NCBI GenBank assembly: GCA_021292165.1
Contig: JAHFWL010000945.1
Coordinates: 62,001-126,000 of the forward strand
Direction of reading: 5' to 3'
Length of the DNA: 64,000 nucleotides
DNA from: Shinisaurus crocodilurus
Taxonomy: Eukaryota; Chordata; Lepidosauria; Squamata; Shinisauridae
Shown here: piece after piece, positions 41,513-53,172 of the stretch
Layout of the letters: the number at the start of each line of letters is the position of its first letter
How positions within the stretch are numbered: the stretch's first letter is position 1
Made by a program: the position numbers and the translations under genes
The notes under the pieces: model-generated
What the model saw: only the letters and a program-made list of their open reading frames with translations
What the model was told of the DNA's origin: nothing
The model's database searches: none

Positions 41513-41971
41513 TTATCTTCCATTTTGCTTTTTTACTGAACCCTTGCCTATCCTCTCATTGATGGAATCAGGGAAAGAAATAGTGCAGGTGACACATCTA
41601 CGGCTGTAGTCTAAATGGGCACAAGTAAAATAATGTCCAATACCTCTATGAGTAACAACTGCAAGCTCTTTAGTTCTTTCTATCTGCTCAGCATTTCTTG
41701 GCCATCTTCTTGTACTTTGGGCATTTGCTGATTGAAGGGAGAGCGATTCCTTGGAAGTGGTGTGTTCCAGATCTGATTTGCTGAGATTCACAGCTTGCAC
41801 TCGCTGCTCTTCGGAAACTCTATGGCTGGTGACAGTAGTAACACTGGATACAGTAACATCAGCAGATGTGCTAGCAAAGGTAATATCACCAGCAGTAGCC
41901 GCAATATCCTCCTCTAACTCACCAGTGGAGTCAGTTTGGGTCAAACTGGAAGAAGAACCTGTGGGACACAT
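41513..41971 (-). CDS. Unidentified 152-codon ORF (minus)
   Basis: The longest open frame not explained by a recognised transposon. Residues 1-60 are Ser/Thr-rich and acidic (GELEEDIAATAGD); the rest is basic with RRWPRNAEQIERTKEL, GIGHYFTCAHLDYSRRCVTC and a Lys-rich end. The frame is open 16 codons further upstream (to about 42019), adding a QRKKLASSAT stretch. No signal peptide or membrane segment. Base composition is less AT-rich than its flanks. The basic-then-acidic layout is loosely like N-termini of hAT-derived proteins, but I do not recognise it. It could be a single host exon, a transposon relic or chance. Confidence 0.3.
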   Translation of the reverse strand: MCPTGSSSSLTQTDSTGELEEDIAATAGDITFASTSADVTVSSVTTVTSHRVSEEQRVQAVNLSKSDLEHTTSKESLSLQSANAQSTRRWPRNAEQIERTKELAVVTHRGIGHYFTCAHLDYSRRCVTCTISFPDSINERIGKGSVKKQNGR

Positions 41972-42035
41972 AGTAGCACTGGATGCTAACTTTTTTCTTT
42001 GGAATTGTGTATTTTTTTTCTGCTCAATTTAATCA

Positions 42036-43401
42036 GATAAAATTTCCCTCTGTTTACCACATTAAAGGCAACTGACTTGGCAAGAGGCAACTCAATAGTT
42101 GTTTATTTAAAATAAAATCTGCCGTACTCAGAGAACATTTTTGCACATCAGTAAACATAATGTACCTACAACCATAGCACTCACAAAGCATACTTTAATG
42201 GAAAAGGTGACAAAAAGAATACAATGTAACACTGATTGGTGGTTCCAGCAACGTTGGCCTTTTATCACTCACTGTCAAGTTCATCTGAGGATGGCATGTT
42301 TTACATAAAGGCTATTAAGTACACATGGATAAACCAACATGACACACAAAAGCCAGAAATGTCTTAGATATAACGAACAATAGCACTAGTATTTTAATAG
42401 CATTGTCTTTCTTTACTAATTGGCAGCACAATATATATATATATATATAGTTTGTTTGTTTGTTTTTAAAGTTTTAAGAGGTATCCAGTCCTTTCTATGG
42501 TAACTTCTATGATTGTATGAATGCAGAGCCTTGAGCATGTAGTATGCTGGGGTGGGTGGGGTATTCCTAATTGGGATCAATTGGCAGGAATCTATCATAC
42601 CAATGCTCTGTTCTGGCTGCATAGTCCAAGGTACTGCTTTAATTGAATTGGATTTTTAGGGATGTTCATTGTATGTGTTTGAAAACAAAATGCCACAAAT
42701 AAAAAAGCTTAAATAAAATCAAGAATTGGTTCAAGGCTATGAAAACTGAAAGCTCTAGAAACCTTTTTGAGAACATGATTTGTGTCTGTGTCTATCTAAG
42801 GATGGACCAAATTAGATATTCCACAAAGACTTGGTCTGCCAAGCTTCTAGAAAGCAATGGGGGGGGGGGGAGAGAACAAGTGAGTGTGTTTGTATACTAA
42901 ACCCGTCCCCTTACTGCTGCTTCTCCTTAGGATCTCTTCTTCTCTTAGTTGCCCCCATCCAACAAACAGAAGTGTAAAATCTCAGCTAGGATGAAACTGC
43001 TGTGCAAGATGAGTGCAGGGGGGGGGGGGAAATGGTGGATGAGGAAAGGATTAAGCACTTCTCCCACACCTACCCCCCTCCCCTGTCCCAAGACCTTCCC
43101 ACACTTTCTAGATGGACACCCACATTTCCTAGGCTCGGATCAGTACCCAAGTATAATTTTTGTGGGCCTGGTACTAACTTGTAACGTCCCATTTGAAAAA
43201 TTGAAGGATCGGGTGTTCTAACTTTCAGCTTATTTGGGTTTCTTTGTTTATGCTCCTGACATTTCTATCTGCCTGATTTGTATTTCTAGTCAGACAAGAG
43301 AGAATTATATGCACACACGTTAATTGTACAAAAGAGACAAATGCCATTTAGATAGTCTTCCCTGTCCCTGGGATCATCTATTCAAGTCTTCTGTTTGAAA
43401 T
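42036..43401. other. No gene recognised; simple-sequence patches
   Basis: (TA)n at about 42430-42449, (GTTT)n at 42451-42466, G-runs at about 42859-42871 and 43018-43029. The ORFs are unrecognised and low complexity. Confidence 0.5.
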
Positions 43402-43531
43402 GTCCCCAACCTGGTGCTTTCTAGATATGTTGGACTTCAGTGCCCATCAGCCCCAGTCACCACAGCCACTGGTCAGGAATGCTTCGAGTTGTAGTCCAAA
43501 ACATCTGGAGTGTACCAGGTTGGGGAAGGCT
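43402..43531. mobile_element. Hairpin MITE, CCCCAACCTGGTG-ended
   Basis: Left GTCCCCAACCTGGTGCTTTC; right (reverse complement) CAGCCTTCCCCAACCTGGTA. Inner arms: ATATGTTGGACTTCAGTGCCC / GAGTTGTAGTCCAAAACATC. About 130 bp. Similar to the truncated copy at 52101-52172. The end sequence is hAT-like but no 8-bp target duplication was confirmed. Confidence 0.8.
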
Positions 43532-44225
43532 GTTCTGTTCAGTTGAGAGATGAGAGGCTTAATTCATTTACTCCCAGAGGATTTATGTACCCCAAAATAT
43601 AGGAGCACTGCTTTCTTTCCACTAACCCTGGAATTCTCATCATTCCAGATTATTATGGTGGTTGTCTCTCCCTTCTGGTGCCAGTCAGATGCCACACTCT
43701 GTTGCCTCCTTCTGTCTTTGCATAGGAAATACTAGCAGGAACTCTTGGGATTTGTCATTTTTTGAGAGAGGATCTGACATAGGAAGGTATGCACCTTTTT
43801 TGTGCCGCAACCTGCAAGTCCCAGAGTTTCTTGTACAAACTATCTTGACCTGTTCTAAATGTTGCTTATTCTCACAAGATCTGGACACTGAATATAGATA
43901 CAGGGAGATAAGTTTTAATAAACATAGTATCTTCTTTCCCTCATGGTTATGGGCTTACAGTCTAGGCCGAGACCTCCTAATTTTTGGGCCCAAGTAAAGT
44001 GTCCCATTTTCTGCCATATTTTGGCCCTTCCCTGATCTGCTGCTGAATATGTAGTTTTCATACACATTCAAACATTCTACATAGAATAAAGCCAGAGTTC
44101 TTGATAATGAAGTTATTGAAAGAATAGAAAAGAATGCAGAACCTAATGTGCATATTGTTTGTTTTGGAACTTCATAAATATCCTGTTTGTTTATACTGTT
44201 TGTTTGTATAACTTGCCATCTTCAT
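43532..44225. other. No recognised feature
   Basis: The 111-codon frame at 43662-43997 shows no recognisable domain. Confidence 0.45.
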
Positions 44226-44593
44226 AGAGCTGGGGTGGGCAACATGTGGCCCACCTCTTTTGGAGCCCCTGCCACTGCCCAAAGTGTTGCCACCTCTGCA
44301 CTGCTGAAATTCAGTGGCACGGCAGTGGCAAAAAGATGCATTTTCCCTTTAAAACAAGAATGTTTTCCCTTTAAAACATTCCTCTTCGGGGAATGTGATT
44401 TGCCTTCAAAACAAGCTGCATACTCACTGTGTGTCTTGTTTTAAAGTGGAAATGTAGGGTCTTTTGCTGCCATTGCTCTGCTGCCAAAATTTGGCAGCAG
44501 CAATTTCACCAACTGGGTAGGGCGAGTGTGTGGTCCCCAGTGAAGTTTGGGGGTGAGAATTGGCCCCTGGGCCCTTAGAATTTCCCCACCCCT
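44226..44593. mobile_element. Non-autonomous DNA element, GGGGTGGGCAA-ended (hAT-like)
   Basis: Left AGCTGGGGTGGGCAACATGT; right (reverse complement) TAGGGGTGGGGAAATTCTAA. The interior includes a partly inverted pair TTTCCCTTTAAAACAAG / CTTGTTTTAAAGTGGAAA and GCTGCCAAAATTTGGCAGC. Termini resemble hAT-type CAGGGGTGGGCAA ends. No target duplication confirmed; no transposase. Confidence 0.6.
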
Positions 44594-44900
44594 ATGTTGG
44601 GTTTAGATATATGTTCTGTTTTCCCAGGAAAATGTTCTAACACTCCTGGTTAGGTGGTCCCCATGAAACTGGTTATTTCAAAGGCTCCATGTGTGTTTTG
44701 CTTTGTAGCAACTATGCTTGCCAAGAGCCTTAAGCATAATGTTTTCCAAAACACAAACTCAGGCCTTTACAACTTGCGACCTACCAAGTTGAACACAGCC
44801 ATCAGTCATAATGGTGGCCTATTATGGAGTGAATACTCTTCCTTGTGTTAAATGCCAGGAACGGCAAAAACAGGTAGATTGTCAAGCACCTGACAGGCCA

Positions 44901-45104
44901 TAAAAAGAATATAGGAAGCTCTCTTAAACTAGGTAAGACAATTTCTCCATCTAGTCCCATATTGTTTACTCTTACTGGTTTACTCAGGCAGAAAGAGATA
45001 TTTCACACCACCTTCTATGTGATGCTTTTAATGGGAGAAGCTAGGGATCAAACCTGGAACCTTCTGCATTCATAGTATGGGCTCTACCACTGAGATACAG
45101 CTCT
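44901..45104 (-). mobile_element. tRNA-derived SINE, second family (minus)
   Basis: Plus strand begins with the complement of the tail (AAGAATATAGGAAGCTCTC, CCATCTAGTCCCATATTG) and ends with the complement of the tRNA-like head: AGGGATCAAACCTGGAACC, TTCTGCATTCATAGTATGGG, CTCTACCACTGAGATACAGC. The head corresponds to an A-box GCTGTATCTCAGTGGTAGAG. Diverged. Confidence 0.78.
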
Positions 45105-46370
45105 TAATTTGGGTGGGCTACATTCAACTCGGTGACTCCTATGATCTTTAGGCCAGAGCTAAGAGAATGTCAAAATTGCTAAAAGGGAAGTAGCCATAAA
45201 ATTTGGTGCAATTTGAGTGAATTAATAACATTGGTGATGACAAATTACTGGCTATATGTGATGGAAATGGTGGGACAGAAAAACCACAGTATGACCTAGA
45301 AAAAAAAGATCATCTTTGAGGTAATAAAAAAGAGGTCATGAATCCACATTAATTGACTATCCATTGTATGTGAAGTACGGTATTTCATGCAAACTCTAAC
45401 ATCTGTTTTATTCACGAAGGAACAATTGGCCACAAACCTCAATATCCTTCTACCTTGTTCTGGACAATGCCGAAGTGTAGTATAACTAATTACAGAACAT
45501 GGATATTGAGTAAAGTTGCTATAGAATGTAGATAATGAACTGTAGGGGCCTTGGTTTAACAACTGCTCCACAGTGCATCACTTCTAAACTGCATAACAGC
45601 ACTTTGCTCTGACCTAGTCAAATAGAAAACAGCTTCTTGTACAAGGTCTGAACTCATGACCTTAGTGTCAAAACCTCTTATTATAAATCCAGCCATTCTG
45701 TCGACTGCATAAAAATAAGTCACACAGAACTTACTAATTTTTCTACCCCAAGAGTATTAAAAATGAACTATGAATGTACATGATTTAGGATGATTGCAGT
45801 AGACATATTTCATCATATGATAAGGCTGCTGCAGTGAAAATATCAAAACATTTCCCAAAGGGATACTTGTTTCTATGAAAATATCATGAAGTAGAATTAA
45901 ACCAATAACCCCTATAGGAAGAGTTGCACTACTAAATCACACTTCATTGTTACACTATACTATTCCATTAGGCAAATACTTGTATAAATGTAATGATTTA
46001 ACAAAATGTACTAAATGAAAAGTAAATTATAATCAAGATATATTATTCCATGGTACTGAATATAAACCTAGGTACACAACAATACAGAGAGAAAAAAAGA
46101 ACGACAAAACAGATATATATTTAAAACTGTTTAGTTAAACTTTTTGGCTTCTACCTTCCTAAGTTACACACTTGCAACTGCCAACAGTTAGGAATCCCAA
46201 CTGTATTACTGAGCAAAGTGGTAGGTGAAATACTTAATTAAACAGTTTTAAATACAACTCTGTTTTGTCATTCACTTATTTTTCATATTTAATTAATTCA
46301 TGTTTTGACAGTATCCTTCTAGGATCCAGAGTCTACTTGTTTGCAGTGGTCAGTTGTTTCTTTTCTTTCC
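45105..46370. other. No recognised feature
   Basis: AT-rich, unrecognised. Confidence 0.5.
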
Positions 46371-46457
46371 CAACCCTTCCTGGAGATGCCAGGGATTGAA
46401 TCTGGCACTTTTTTTAAAAATGCAAAGCATGTGCTCTAATATGGAGCTATGGTCCCT
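46371..46457 (-). mobile_element. tRNA-derived SINE head fragment, second family (minus)
   Basis: CCTGGAGATGCCAGGGATTG, AATCTGGCAC, then AAATGCAAAGCATGTGCTCT and GGAGCTATGGTCC: the complement of the head of the SINE family at 44901 and 16972. Tail not recognised. Confidence 0.55.
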
Positions 46458-46485
46458 CCAGTATTTCCTGATGTAGAAGTGTCAT

Positions 46486-47690
46486 AGTTGACTCCACGGG
46501 TTGGGCATTGGAGGCATTATGTTACAGTGGTTCCAGTCCCTACCTGTGTGGTCGATTTCAGAGAGTAAGATTGGGTGACTGTTCCTCAGACCCTTGGCAA
46601 TTGCGCTGTGGGGTTCTGCAGGGTACCATCTTGTCCCCAATGTTGTTTAACATCTATATGAAGCCACTGGGAGCAGTCATTAGGGGATTTGGAGCCAAGT
46701 GCCATCAGTACACTGATGACACACAGCTCTATATCCCTGGACAACTGAATCAGGAGAAGCTGTGCAAGTCCTGGATCAGAGAATGGACTCAGTGTTGGGC
46801 TGGATGAGGGCCAATAAACTAGGCTGAATCCTGGCAAGACAGAAGCCCTGTGGGTGAGTAGTTCTCAAGTCCAGGAGATAGGCTCATTCCCTGTTCTGGA
46901 TGGGATTGCACTTCCTTTGAAAGATCAGGTTCGTAGTCTGGGTGTACTCCTAGATCCATCATTGTCGCTGGAGTCCCAAGTGACTGCAGCAGCTCAGAGT
47001 GCCTTTTACCACCTTCAATTCGTTTGCCAGCTACAGCCTCTCCTGGACAGGGATAGCTTGGCTACAGTGATACAGGCGCTAGTAACCTTAAGACTGGATT
47101 ACTGCAATGCGCTATATGTGGGGCTGCCCTTAAGGCTGCTCCGGAAGCTGGAGCTAGTGCAGAATGCAGAACCCTCTGCTAAAGGAACTGCACTTGCTAC
47201 CTATTCACTACTGGGTCAGGATTAAGGTTCTGGTACTTGTGTACAAAGCCTGAAACAACTTGAGACCAGGTTACCTGAGAGAGAACCTCCTCCCATACCA
47301 ACCTGCCCGGTCGCTGAGGTCATCAGATGGCATGCTCCTGGTGGTTCCTCATGGACCTTTGGCCCGATTGGAGTCCACCAGGAGAAGGGCCTTCAGTGTG
47401 GTGGCTCCATTTCTGTGGAACTCCCTGCCTGTGGAGGTCAGGCAGGCTCCGACATTGTGCCGCTTTCAGCACCTGCTGAAGACCTCCTTGTTCCAGGAAG
47501 CCTTCTCTGCTCTTCAACCATCAATGTAACTTTAGTTTGTTTTCAATGTATTGTTTTTGTTTCTTTTATCTGTTTTTGTCTTTTTATTGTTTACCGCTCC
47601 AGAATCTGCTTGATGTGGAGTGGTATACAAATACTGTTAATAATAATAATAATAGTAGTAGTAGTAGTAATATATATGAAGTTTTAAGGT
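46486..47690 (+). mobile_element. L2-clade LINE, 3' part
   Basis: Plus-strand pieces in order: CGVLQGTILSPMLFNIY (RT motif B), YTDDTQLYIPG (motif C, with the usual Ala of YADD replaced), ALPLKDQVRSLGVLLDPSLS, LRLDYCNALYVGLPLRLLRKLELVQNA, frame changes, then GYLRENLLPYQPARSLRSSD, STRRRAFSVVAPFLWNSLP and FQHLLKTSLFQEAF. The 3' UTR ends CGCTCCAGAATCTGCTTGATG, GGAGTGGTATACAAATACTG and a (TAA)n/(TAG)n tail. A different subfamily from the ATCGCCCAGGG-ended copies. Inactive. Confidence 0.88.
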
Positions 47691-48529
47691 TTGTAGCATC
47701 TTTCTCCAGGCGAAGAAATAAAATTTCAGTCTGAGGCACCAGAAGCAAAGGGGCAAGGTATTTTCTGGAGGGACCATACCTATTCTTCTTCCCTATTCTA
47801 AAAAAAGAAGTCTACATACAGAATGCTTCAGAACTGAACAACAAATAGTGTACATACATAGCTGAGGATCTATTTTTCATGAAATCTGAATTTATGTTCT
47901 AGTAACATCACCAAGAAAGAAGTGACTGCAAGAATTGTATCCTTCAAACCACCACCAAAGATTGGGTTGAAGCGCAAATGAGGATCTGAATTGTCATATG
48001 GAGCCAAATTAAGGAGTATGTAAGTACATATCATGGTGGTCAGGGAAAAGAAAATATTTCCACCCCTAAAAAGTTATCTGTGCAAACCCCTCCCCCAATA
48101 CATGCAGAGGCTTGTGTGCTGAGTGTTGCCACAGAAGCACAATCGAGAGTTATTAACTTCTAACCAAAAAAATAAATAAATGTCCTATCATTTTAAGGGA
48201 GTAGGGTGAGAGATGTCAAGGCAAATAAACTGCAAGGACCTCAGGGAGCTATGAAATCTTGTGGTAGACAATATAGGGGTGCATTCACTGAATCAACTGG
48301 GGTGCTGAAGTTGGGTCACACCAGTGGGAATGGGACAGATTTTGCTTTTGCCTGAACAGTCTTGCCAGTGATTCGGTGGGAGAGGGGTGACATCAATGTC
48401 TGGGAATGGGGAAGGTTTGCCTCTGTCTAAACAGTCTTACCAGGTAGTGGCTCCCATTGATATAAATGCAACAAAATTAATAGGCTGCTATCTAGCATAC
48501 AATGCAAGGCACAAACGATGCAACCAGTG
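47691..48529. repeat. Mostly unrecognised; about 70-bp-period direct duplication at 48335-48441
   Basis: GGGAATGGGACAGATTTTGC...TGAACAGTCTTGCCAG (48335-48373) recurs as GGGAATGGGGAAGGTTTGCC...TAAACAGTCTTACCAG (about 48403-48441). The rest of the interval is unrecognised. Confidence 0.6.
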
Positions 48530-48778
48530 TGGAGCCAGTATGGCGTAGTGGTTTGAGTGTTGGACTGGGACTCGGGAGATCCAGGTTCTAGTCCTCGCTC
48601 AGCCATGAAACTCACTGAGTGACTTTGGGCCAGTCACTGACTCTCTCAGCCTAACCTACCTCACAGGGTTGTTGTGAGGATAAAATGGAGGAGGAGGAGG
48701 ATTAAGTAAGCCCCCTTGGGTTCCTTGCAGGAAAAAAGGTGGGATATAAATGTAATAAACAAATAAATAAATAAACCC
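48530..48778 (+). mobile_element. tRNA-derived SINE with MIR/CORE-like centre (plus, full length)
   Basis: Head GAGCCAGTATGGCGTAGTGG (A box) and TTGGACTGGGACTCGGGAG, B box GGTTCTAGTCC. Body: CACTGAGTGACTTTGGGCC, CAGCCTAACCTACCTCACAG and GGTTGTTGTGAGGATAAAAT (CORE/MIR-like). Tail: GGTTCCTTGCAGGAAAAAAG, GTGGGATATAAATGTAATAA and (AAATA)n, which resembles L2 3' ends in this window (GGCGGTATATAAATGAAATA). Transcription would be from the internal RNA polymerase III promoter. Confidence 0.93.
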
Positions 48779-49804
48779 CAGTATCTGAAGCAGGTCTTCT
48801 CCTTTTTTCAAATGTAATCCATATTGCAGTCTCTTTACTTTGTCCCATAGAGCTCAATATGAGCCACTGAGGTACACTGACCATTGCATTTGCATAACTC
48901 TGCCCCCTCATATGAATAGATAGTATGCCCCTAAACAATTTATGGTGAATAAAGACTTTGCACCGGTCAATGGAGTATCACATTCCCTCTAGTGCTTTTC
49001 ATTATCAGCATTATCCTGTGAAATGGATTATCAAAATGTACATGTGAACATTGACATACGCCTTCTCGACATTGATGTTAATGTATCTAACTAGAAAATT
49101 CATTTCTTAAACATATTTTGTAACTTGCTTGGCATTTGGTAAAAGCTGCACATAAAGTTATATGAGCATAAATAACAAAGAATATATACAGAAGACTTTT
49201 ATCAATTTTATTTAGAAAAAAGGGGAAACCCTCCACTGAGGTTTCAAGGGAAAATGCCAAAATGCTACGACCTTGTTTTCTCCTCCTTCTTGATGTATCT
49301 GCTGCTGATCAGTCCATAGTTCATAGAATCATAGTTCTTGATTCTAGTGCTGTGGCAATATTTCATGAGGTTCATATTTCAGTGCAAAAGTTGGAATTTC
49401 AGAGCATGAAAATCTTCACAAAATGTCTTTACCTTCTTCATGCATGCATTTGTTGTGCCTGTTTATAGTCATAGTTCCCCTAATCTGCTTCTACTGCTTC
49501 AAGGGAGTAGAAGAATGTAGGATGTCTGTTGCTCAGACAAGCAGGTTGATGCTCCCTGCCTTGCCTCACTGACACTGCACTGGCAGTTTATTGCCTGTTA
49601 GCACTGTGCAGCAAAAGCTTTGCCCTAGTTGTGTGCAGTTAGTTGGTGCAAATATGGTGTGGATTCGCACTCTGTCACATTTCACAGAGGGTGAAAAAAA
49701 TTGGAAGAGTACCCACCCCAGCTCCATTTTAACTCAAGACTAACCTGTCTTTTCTTGGTTCTTGCTCTGTCCTCCTTTTTTCTTCTTTTTTGGGTGTGTG
49801 TGTG
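48779..49804. other. No recognised feature
   Basis: AT-rich; no repeat or gene signature recognised. Confidence 0.5.
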
Positions 49805-49862
49805 TCTTCATTTTATTTATTTATTTATTTATTATATTTTTAAATCACCCATCTGGCCGGTC
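49805..49862 (-). mobile_element. L2 3'-tail stub (minus)
   Basis: (TTTA)n then TTTAAATCACCCATCTGGCC and GGTCAC: the last roughly 30 bp of an L2 3' UTR plus tail. Compare 29025-29075. Confidence 0.65.
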
Positions 49863-50567
49863 ACTCTTTCCTTGACTTCTTTGTGTTCTTACTGCTGGCT
49901 ATGGTTTTAGCTATCTCTTTAACATGCTGTTCAGTAACTTGCTGTTCAACTACTGACTTCTCATCTCTCCCTTCCTCCTCAGCTTTAAAATTGTTGCTTA
50001 CATGTCCTAGGCATTCTTGTTGATATTCAACACTGACCCAAAGTAAAACAAACAAACAAACATATAAATAAAATTCCTTGTAGTTGTGCACAGCCATTTC
50101 CAAATACGCCATTGGTTCTGTTCAACATGCCCTCCCTCACTGCTCAACATTTACTACTATAACAATAATATCCAGTGCTTCTAATGCAGCCTGCTCACCC
50201 TGAGGCATATCTGATTCAGTTTACTTGGCTAACTACACTGGGGACTTGACAGTAGCAAATGTGAGCATTTGGAATCATCAGATGTGTCCTATAAAATTCT
50301 GAAGTATCCCTTCTATTATTGTTGTTCTTGTTGTTTATTATTCATCATCATCTTTGATTAAAAGAGCTACTACAGTTGGACCCAGTCTGTTAGTATGCTT
50401 CTCCTTAGGTTGTTTTACTCTAGTTGTCCCACAACTCTATCATGATACACTAAGGATTATAATCAGTGTGTTTCTTTATTTCTCTATGAGACTGATGGAT
50501 TCCCATGCCATTTGGCCAAATTTAGTGCCTTCCATTCTAACAATTTCCAGAAGGTAGCCTATTGCAG
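49863..50567. other. No recognised feature
   Basis: An 83-codon Lys/Glu-rich minus-strand frame at 49861-50112 is not recognisable. Nothing else seen. Confidence 0.45.
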
Positions 50568-50645
50568 CAAAAACAACGAAGAGTCATCTGGCACCTTAAT
50601 GACTAACAAATCTATTCTGGCATAAGCTTTCATGGACTACACTGG
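50568..50645. mobile_element. Fragment of an interspersed DNA repeat
   Basis: CAACGAAGAGTCATCTGGCA, CCTTAATGACTAACAAATC and CATAAGCTTTCATGGACTAC match the pattern of a widespread vertebrate repeat of the form GAGTC..GGCACCTTA.AGACTAAC...GCTTTCGTGGACT. Only one end is present. From 50646 to about 51500 nothing else is recognised. Confidence 0.6.
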
Positions 50646-51499
50646 CAGAGAGGGAGGTTGAAACTGCCTCCCCTCTTTCAAATTTTGGCTTTGGGGATGC
50701 AAATCTATTCATTCTGACAACAACAAAAACTCTTCAGAAAAAAAATGGTGGCCACCCTAACAAGTGGTGGTTGGCTGCCAGTTATCCCTGAATTCCTTTG
50801 GATCAGGAGCATTTGGGGCAGGGAGATGGCAGCTGTCACTTAATTGTAGCTCTGAGGGAATGCCAGTCTATTTCATCTCCCCCTGAAAAATATGCATCCC
50901 TACCCTCAAAATAGCCAACCCAATTTTAAAGGTATCACAAAATGGGGAAGTCTCATGTTATTATTATTAAACAATTTTTAGCTTACATTGTATATGTAAC
51001 TAAAGCCTATGGTGATGTGATTGAAAGAAACTAGCAGAACAGTTGTTCTATGTATGCAAACACCTACTGCATATACAAGCCTATCACTGGATTGGAGTGG
51101 CCACCACAGCAGCTGTGTGAAGCAGTGGAGTTATGTACATGTGTCAGGAAGAACCATAAATGCATTTGCAATTTACTATGATGTTCCCATTGCAACCACC
51201 CATATTATCAAGCGCCAAGCAGCTTTTTGAGTTTAAAATAGAAGTAGCTTCTGTTAAAGTGTAAAAAAAGAAGTCATTTTGTGCACAGACAACTGCATGT
51301 ACCTCTATTTTCAGTGGACTGTTGAGAGTAAGTGGAAAGATAAATGTATGGCTTTTAAAGGAATTTAAGGATAACTGGCAAATATTTATACATAGAGTTC
51401 TACTGATGGATTTGTGTGTATATGTGTGCAAAAATGTTGTGAACTTCAAATGCATGTAAAAATGAGTAGGAAGGAAGAAAATCTCATGGGTAGGAAGAA

Positions 51500-51847
51500 T
51501 ATCTGCATTAATAATGAGTGTGCTATCAAGGTTTTATTTCTATTATTAAACAGCCCTTTGCAGAAACTGCCATCAATAGTAATGACGTGGCAAAAAGTGA
51601 TGTTAATTTTTTTATGGAAAGGAAAGAAATATAGAATATCATCTGATACATTTATTTTGAAAAATAAAAGCAGGTGGTATTGCTTTTCCCTTCATACAAT
51701 GATATTATGATGCAACAAAGTTATCTCATTTAACATATTGTTCAGTTACGATAAGGCAGTACTTCTGGAACAATATAATATTTTGACCCAATTGAGGAAT
51801 GCACTTCGGCACTGCAATAAAGTGGATTGGGATATTATAAAAACAAA
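51500..51847 (+). mobile_element. Old L1/Tx1-group LINE ORF2 remnant
   Basis: Plus-strand reading gives VLFLLLNSPLQKLPSIV, MLIFLWKGKKYRISSD, then SRWYCFSL and, after a frame change, YYDATKLSHL. This matches the post-RT block of L1/Tx1-group ORF2 (..LPI.LP..F..........FIW.GK..RI...L....GG...P....YY.A..L). Many stops. It differs from the young L1 at 20013-25547. A SINE lies immediately 3'. Confidence 0.5.
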
Positions 51848-52078
51848 GAGCCAGTGTGGCATAGTGGTGAGAGTGTTGGACTGGGACTCGGGAGATCCGG
51901 GTTCTAGTCCCCGCTCAGCCATGAAACTCACTGGGTGACTTTGGGCCAGTCACTGACTCTCAGCCTAACCTACTTCACAGGGTTGTTGTGAGGATAAAAT
52001 GGAGAGAAGGAGGAGGATTATGTAAGCCTCCTTGGGTTCCTTGCAGGAAAAAAGGTGGGGTATAAATATAATAAATTT
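51848..52078 (+). mobile_element. tRNA-derived SINE with MIR/CORE-like centre (plus, full length)
   Basis: GAGCCAGTGTGGCATAGTGG, TTGGACTGGGACTCGGGAG and B box GGGTTCTAGTCC; then GGGTGACTTTGGGCCAGTCA, CAGCCTAACCTACTTCACAG and GGTTGTTGTGAGGATAAAAT; tail TGGGGTATAAATATAATAAAT. Very close to 48530-48778. Confidence 0.93.
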
Positions 52079-52100
52079 ACTCACAAGCTATGCAATGTAT

Positions 52101-52172
52101 GGCAGCCTTCCCCAACCTGGTGCTCTCAAGATTTTATTGGACTACAACTCCCATCAACCCTGACCAGGATTC
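52101..52172. mobile_element. Hairpin MITE, CCCCAACCTGGTG-ended, left half only
   Basis: GGCAGCCTTCCCCAACCTGG, TGCTCTCAAGATTTTATTGG and ACTACAACTCCCATCAACCC form one arm of the hairpin seen at 43402-43531. The other arm is missing. Confidence 0.8.
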
Positions 52173-53172
52173 TCACCATGCACCAAACATTACTACATTG
52201 CAGAATTAGAGAACAAGGCTATGTTAGGTAACATGCAAGTCTGGAAAGAAAAATAACTGGTTGAAGTAAAGAATATACCAAATTCTGGGTTGCCAGGTCA
52301 GCAGCATCCCATTCCTTGAGGTTTCAGGGCCAAAACCTGAGACCCAGGGATGGGCCCTTGTGACGTCACAAGGGTGGACCCTTCAGTAACCATTCTAAAA
52401 TGGTGTGTCACACACACACACACACACACTGTGGGTTTCCTTTATGCAATTAAGTACCCAAGAAGAATTATGTTTAACTATTTATTTTTACAATAATGAA
52501 CACACTGAATTTGCAATAATAGAAATAATTACACAGTGCTTAAAATTTATATTTGAAATTTGAAATGCATGCTCTAAACAACTGTGGTGGTTGCTGCTTT
52601 ATATATTTGAAAAAAATGGACACAGTTCTGTTTCAATTCATAATTGAATTTAACACAAAGCTCTGCTTTTTAACTAGGGGAACTAGCGTACAGTTCCTGT
52701 TGTCTGTCTAAATGTTTCCCATGTGAGAAAACATCATTTGTACATGTGCATTACTTACTGGGATGGCATATCACAGAACTAACAACTTGTGCATGAGATG
52801 TAGTTTAAAAAATATATATTTTCAAGCTTTTACAGGGAATTGTTTCCCCCAGGCATTTCCCCCAGAAATCTGCCATTGCTGAATTGAACTAGCTGCCTAT
52901 GTGTGGCAATTGCACATGCTCGGTGTATCAAAATGAAGCTACCAGGCTACTGGAGGAAGACAGAAAGAAGTCAGCAGCAGCCAGCAGTAGAAGGGTAGCA
53001 CAGCTAAATCCTAATAAGCAATAATGACTGACAGAATCAGGAAACTTATGGGGGGAAAGAGACAGAGAGTGTGTGGTTGTCATGGACTCTGGGTGGCAGT
53101 GCTCCACCCTCCTGCACTCCCATTCACTCACTGTCTTGCTTGTCTTCCATTCTATGTGCTAATGGTCTCTAA
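52173..53172. other. No gene recognised; (CA)n at about 52411-52430
   Basis: AT-rich unrecognised sequence with a short CA microsatellite. No ORF of note. Confidence 0.5.

Noticed and set aside
44901..45104. tRNA gene (minus)
   Set aside because: A-box and B-box-like sequences exist, but no acceptor-stem pairing or 3' half; the same head with the same body recurs at 16972-17155.
48530..48620. tRNA gene (plus)
   Set aside because: tRNA-like boxes belong to a SINE family with three or more copies in the window; no cloverleaf.
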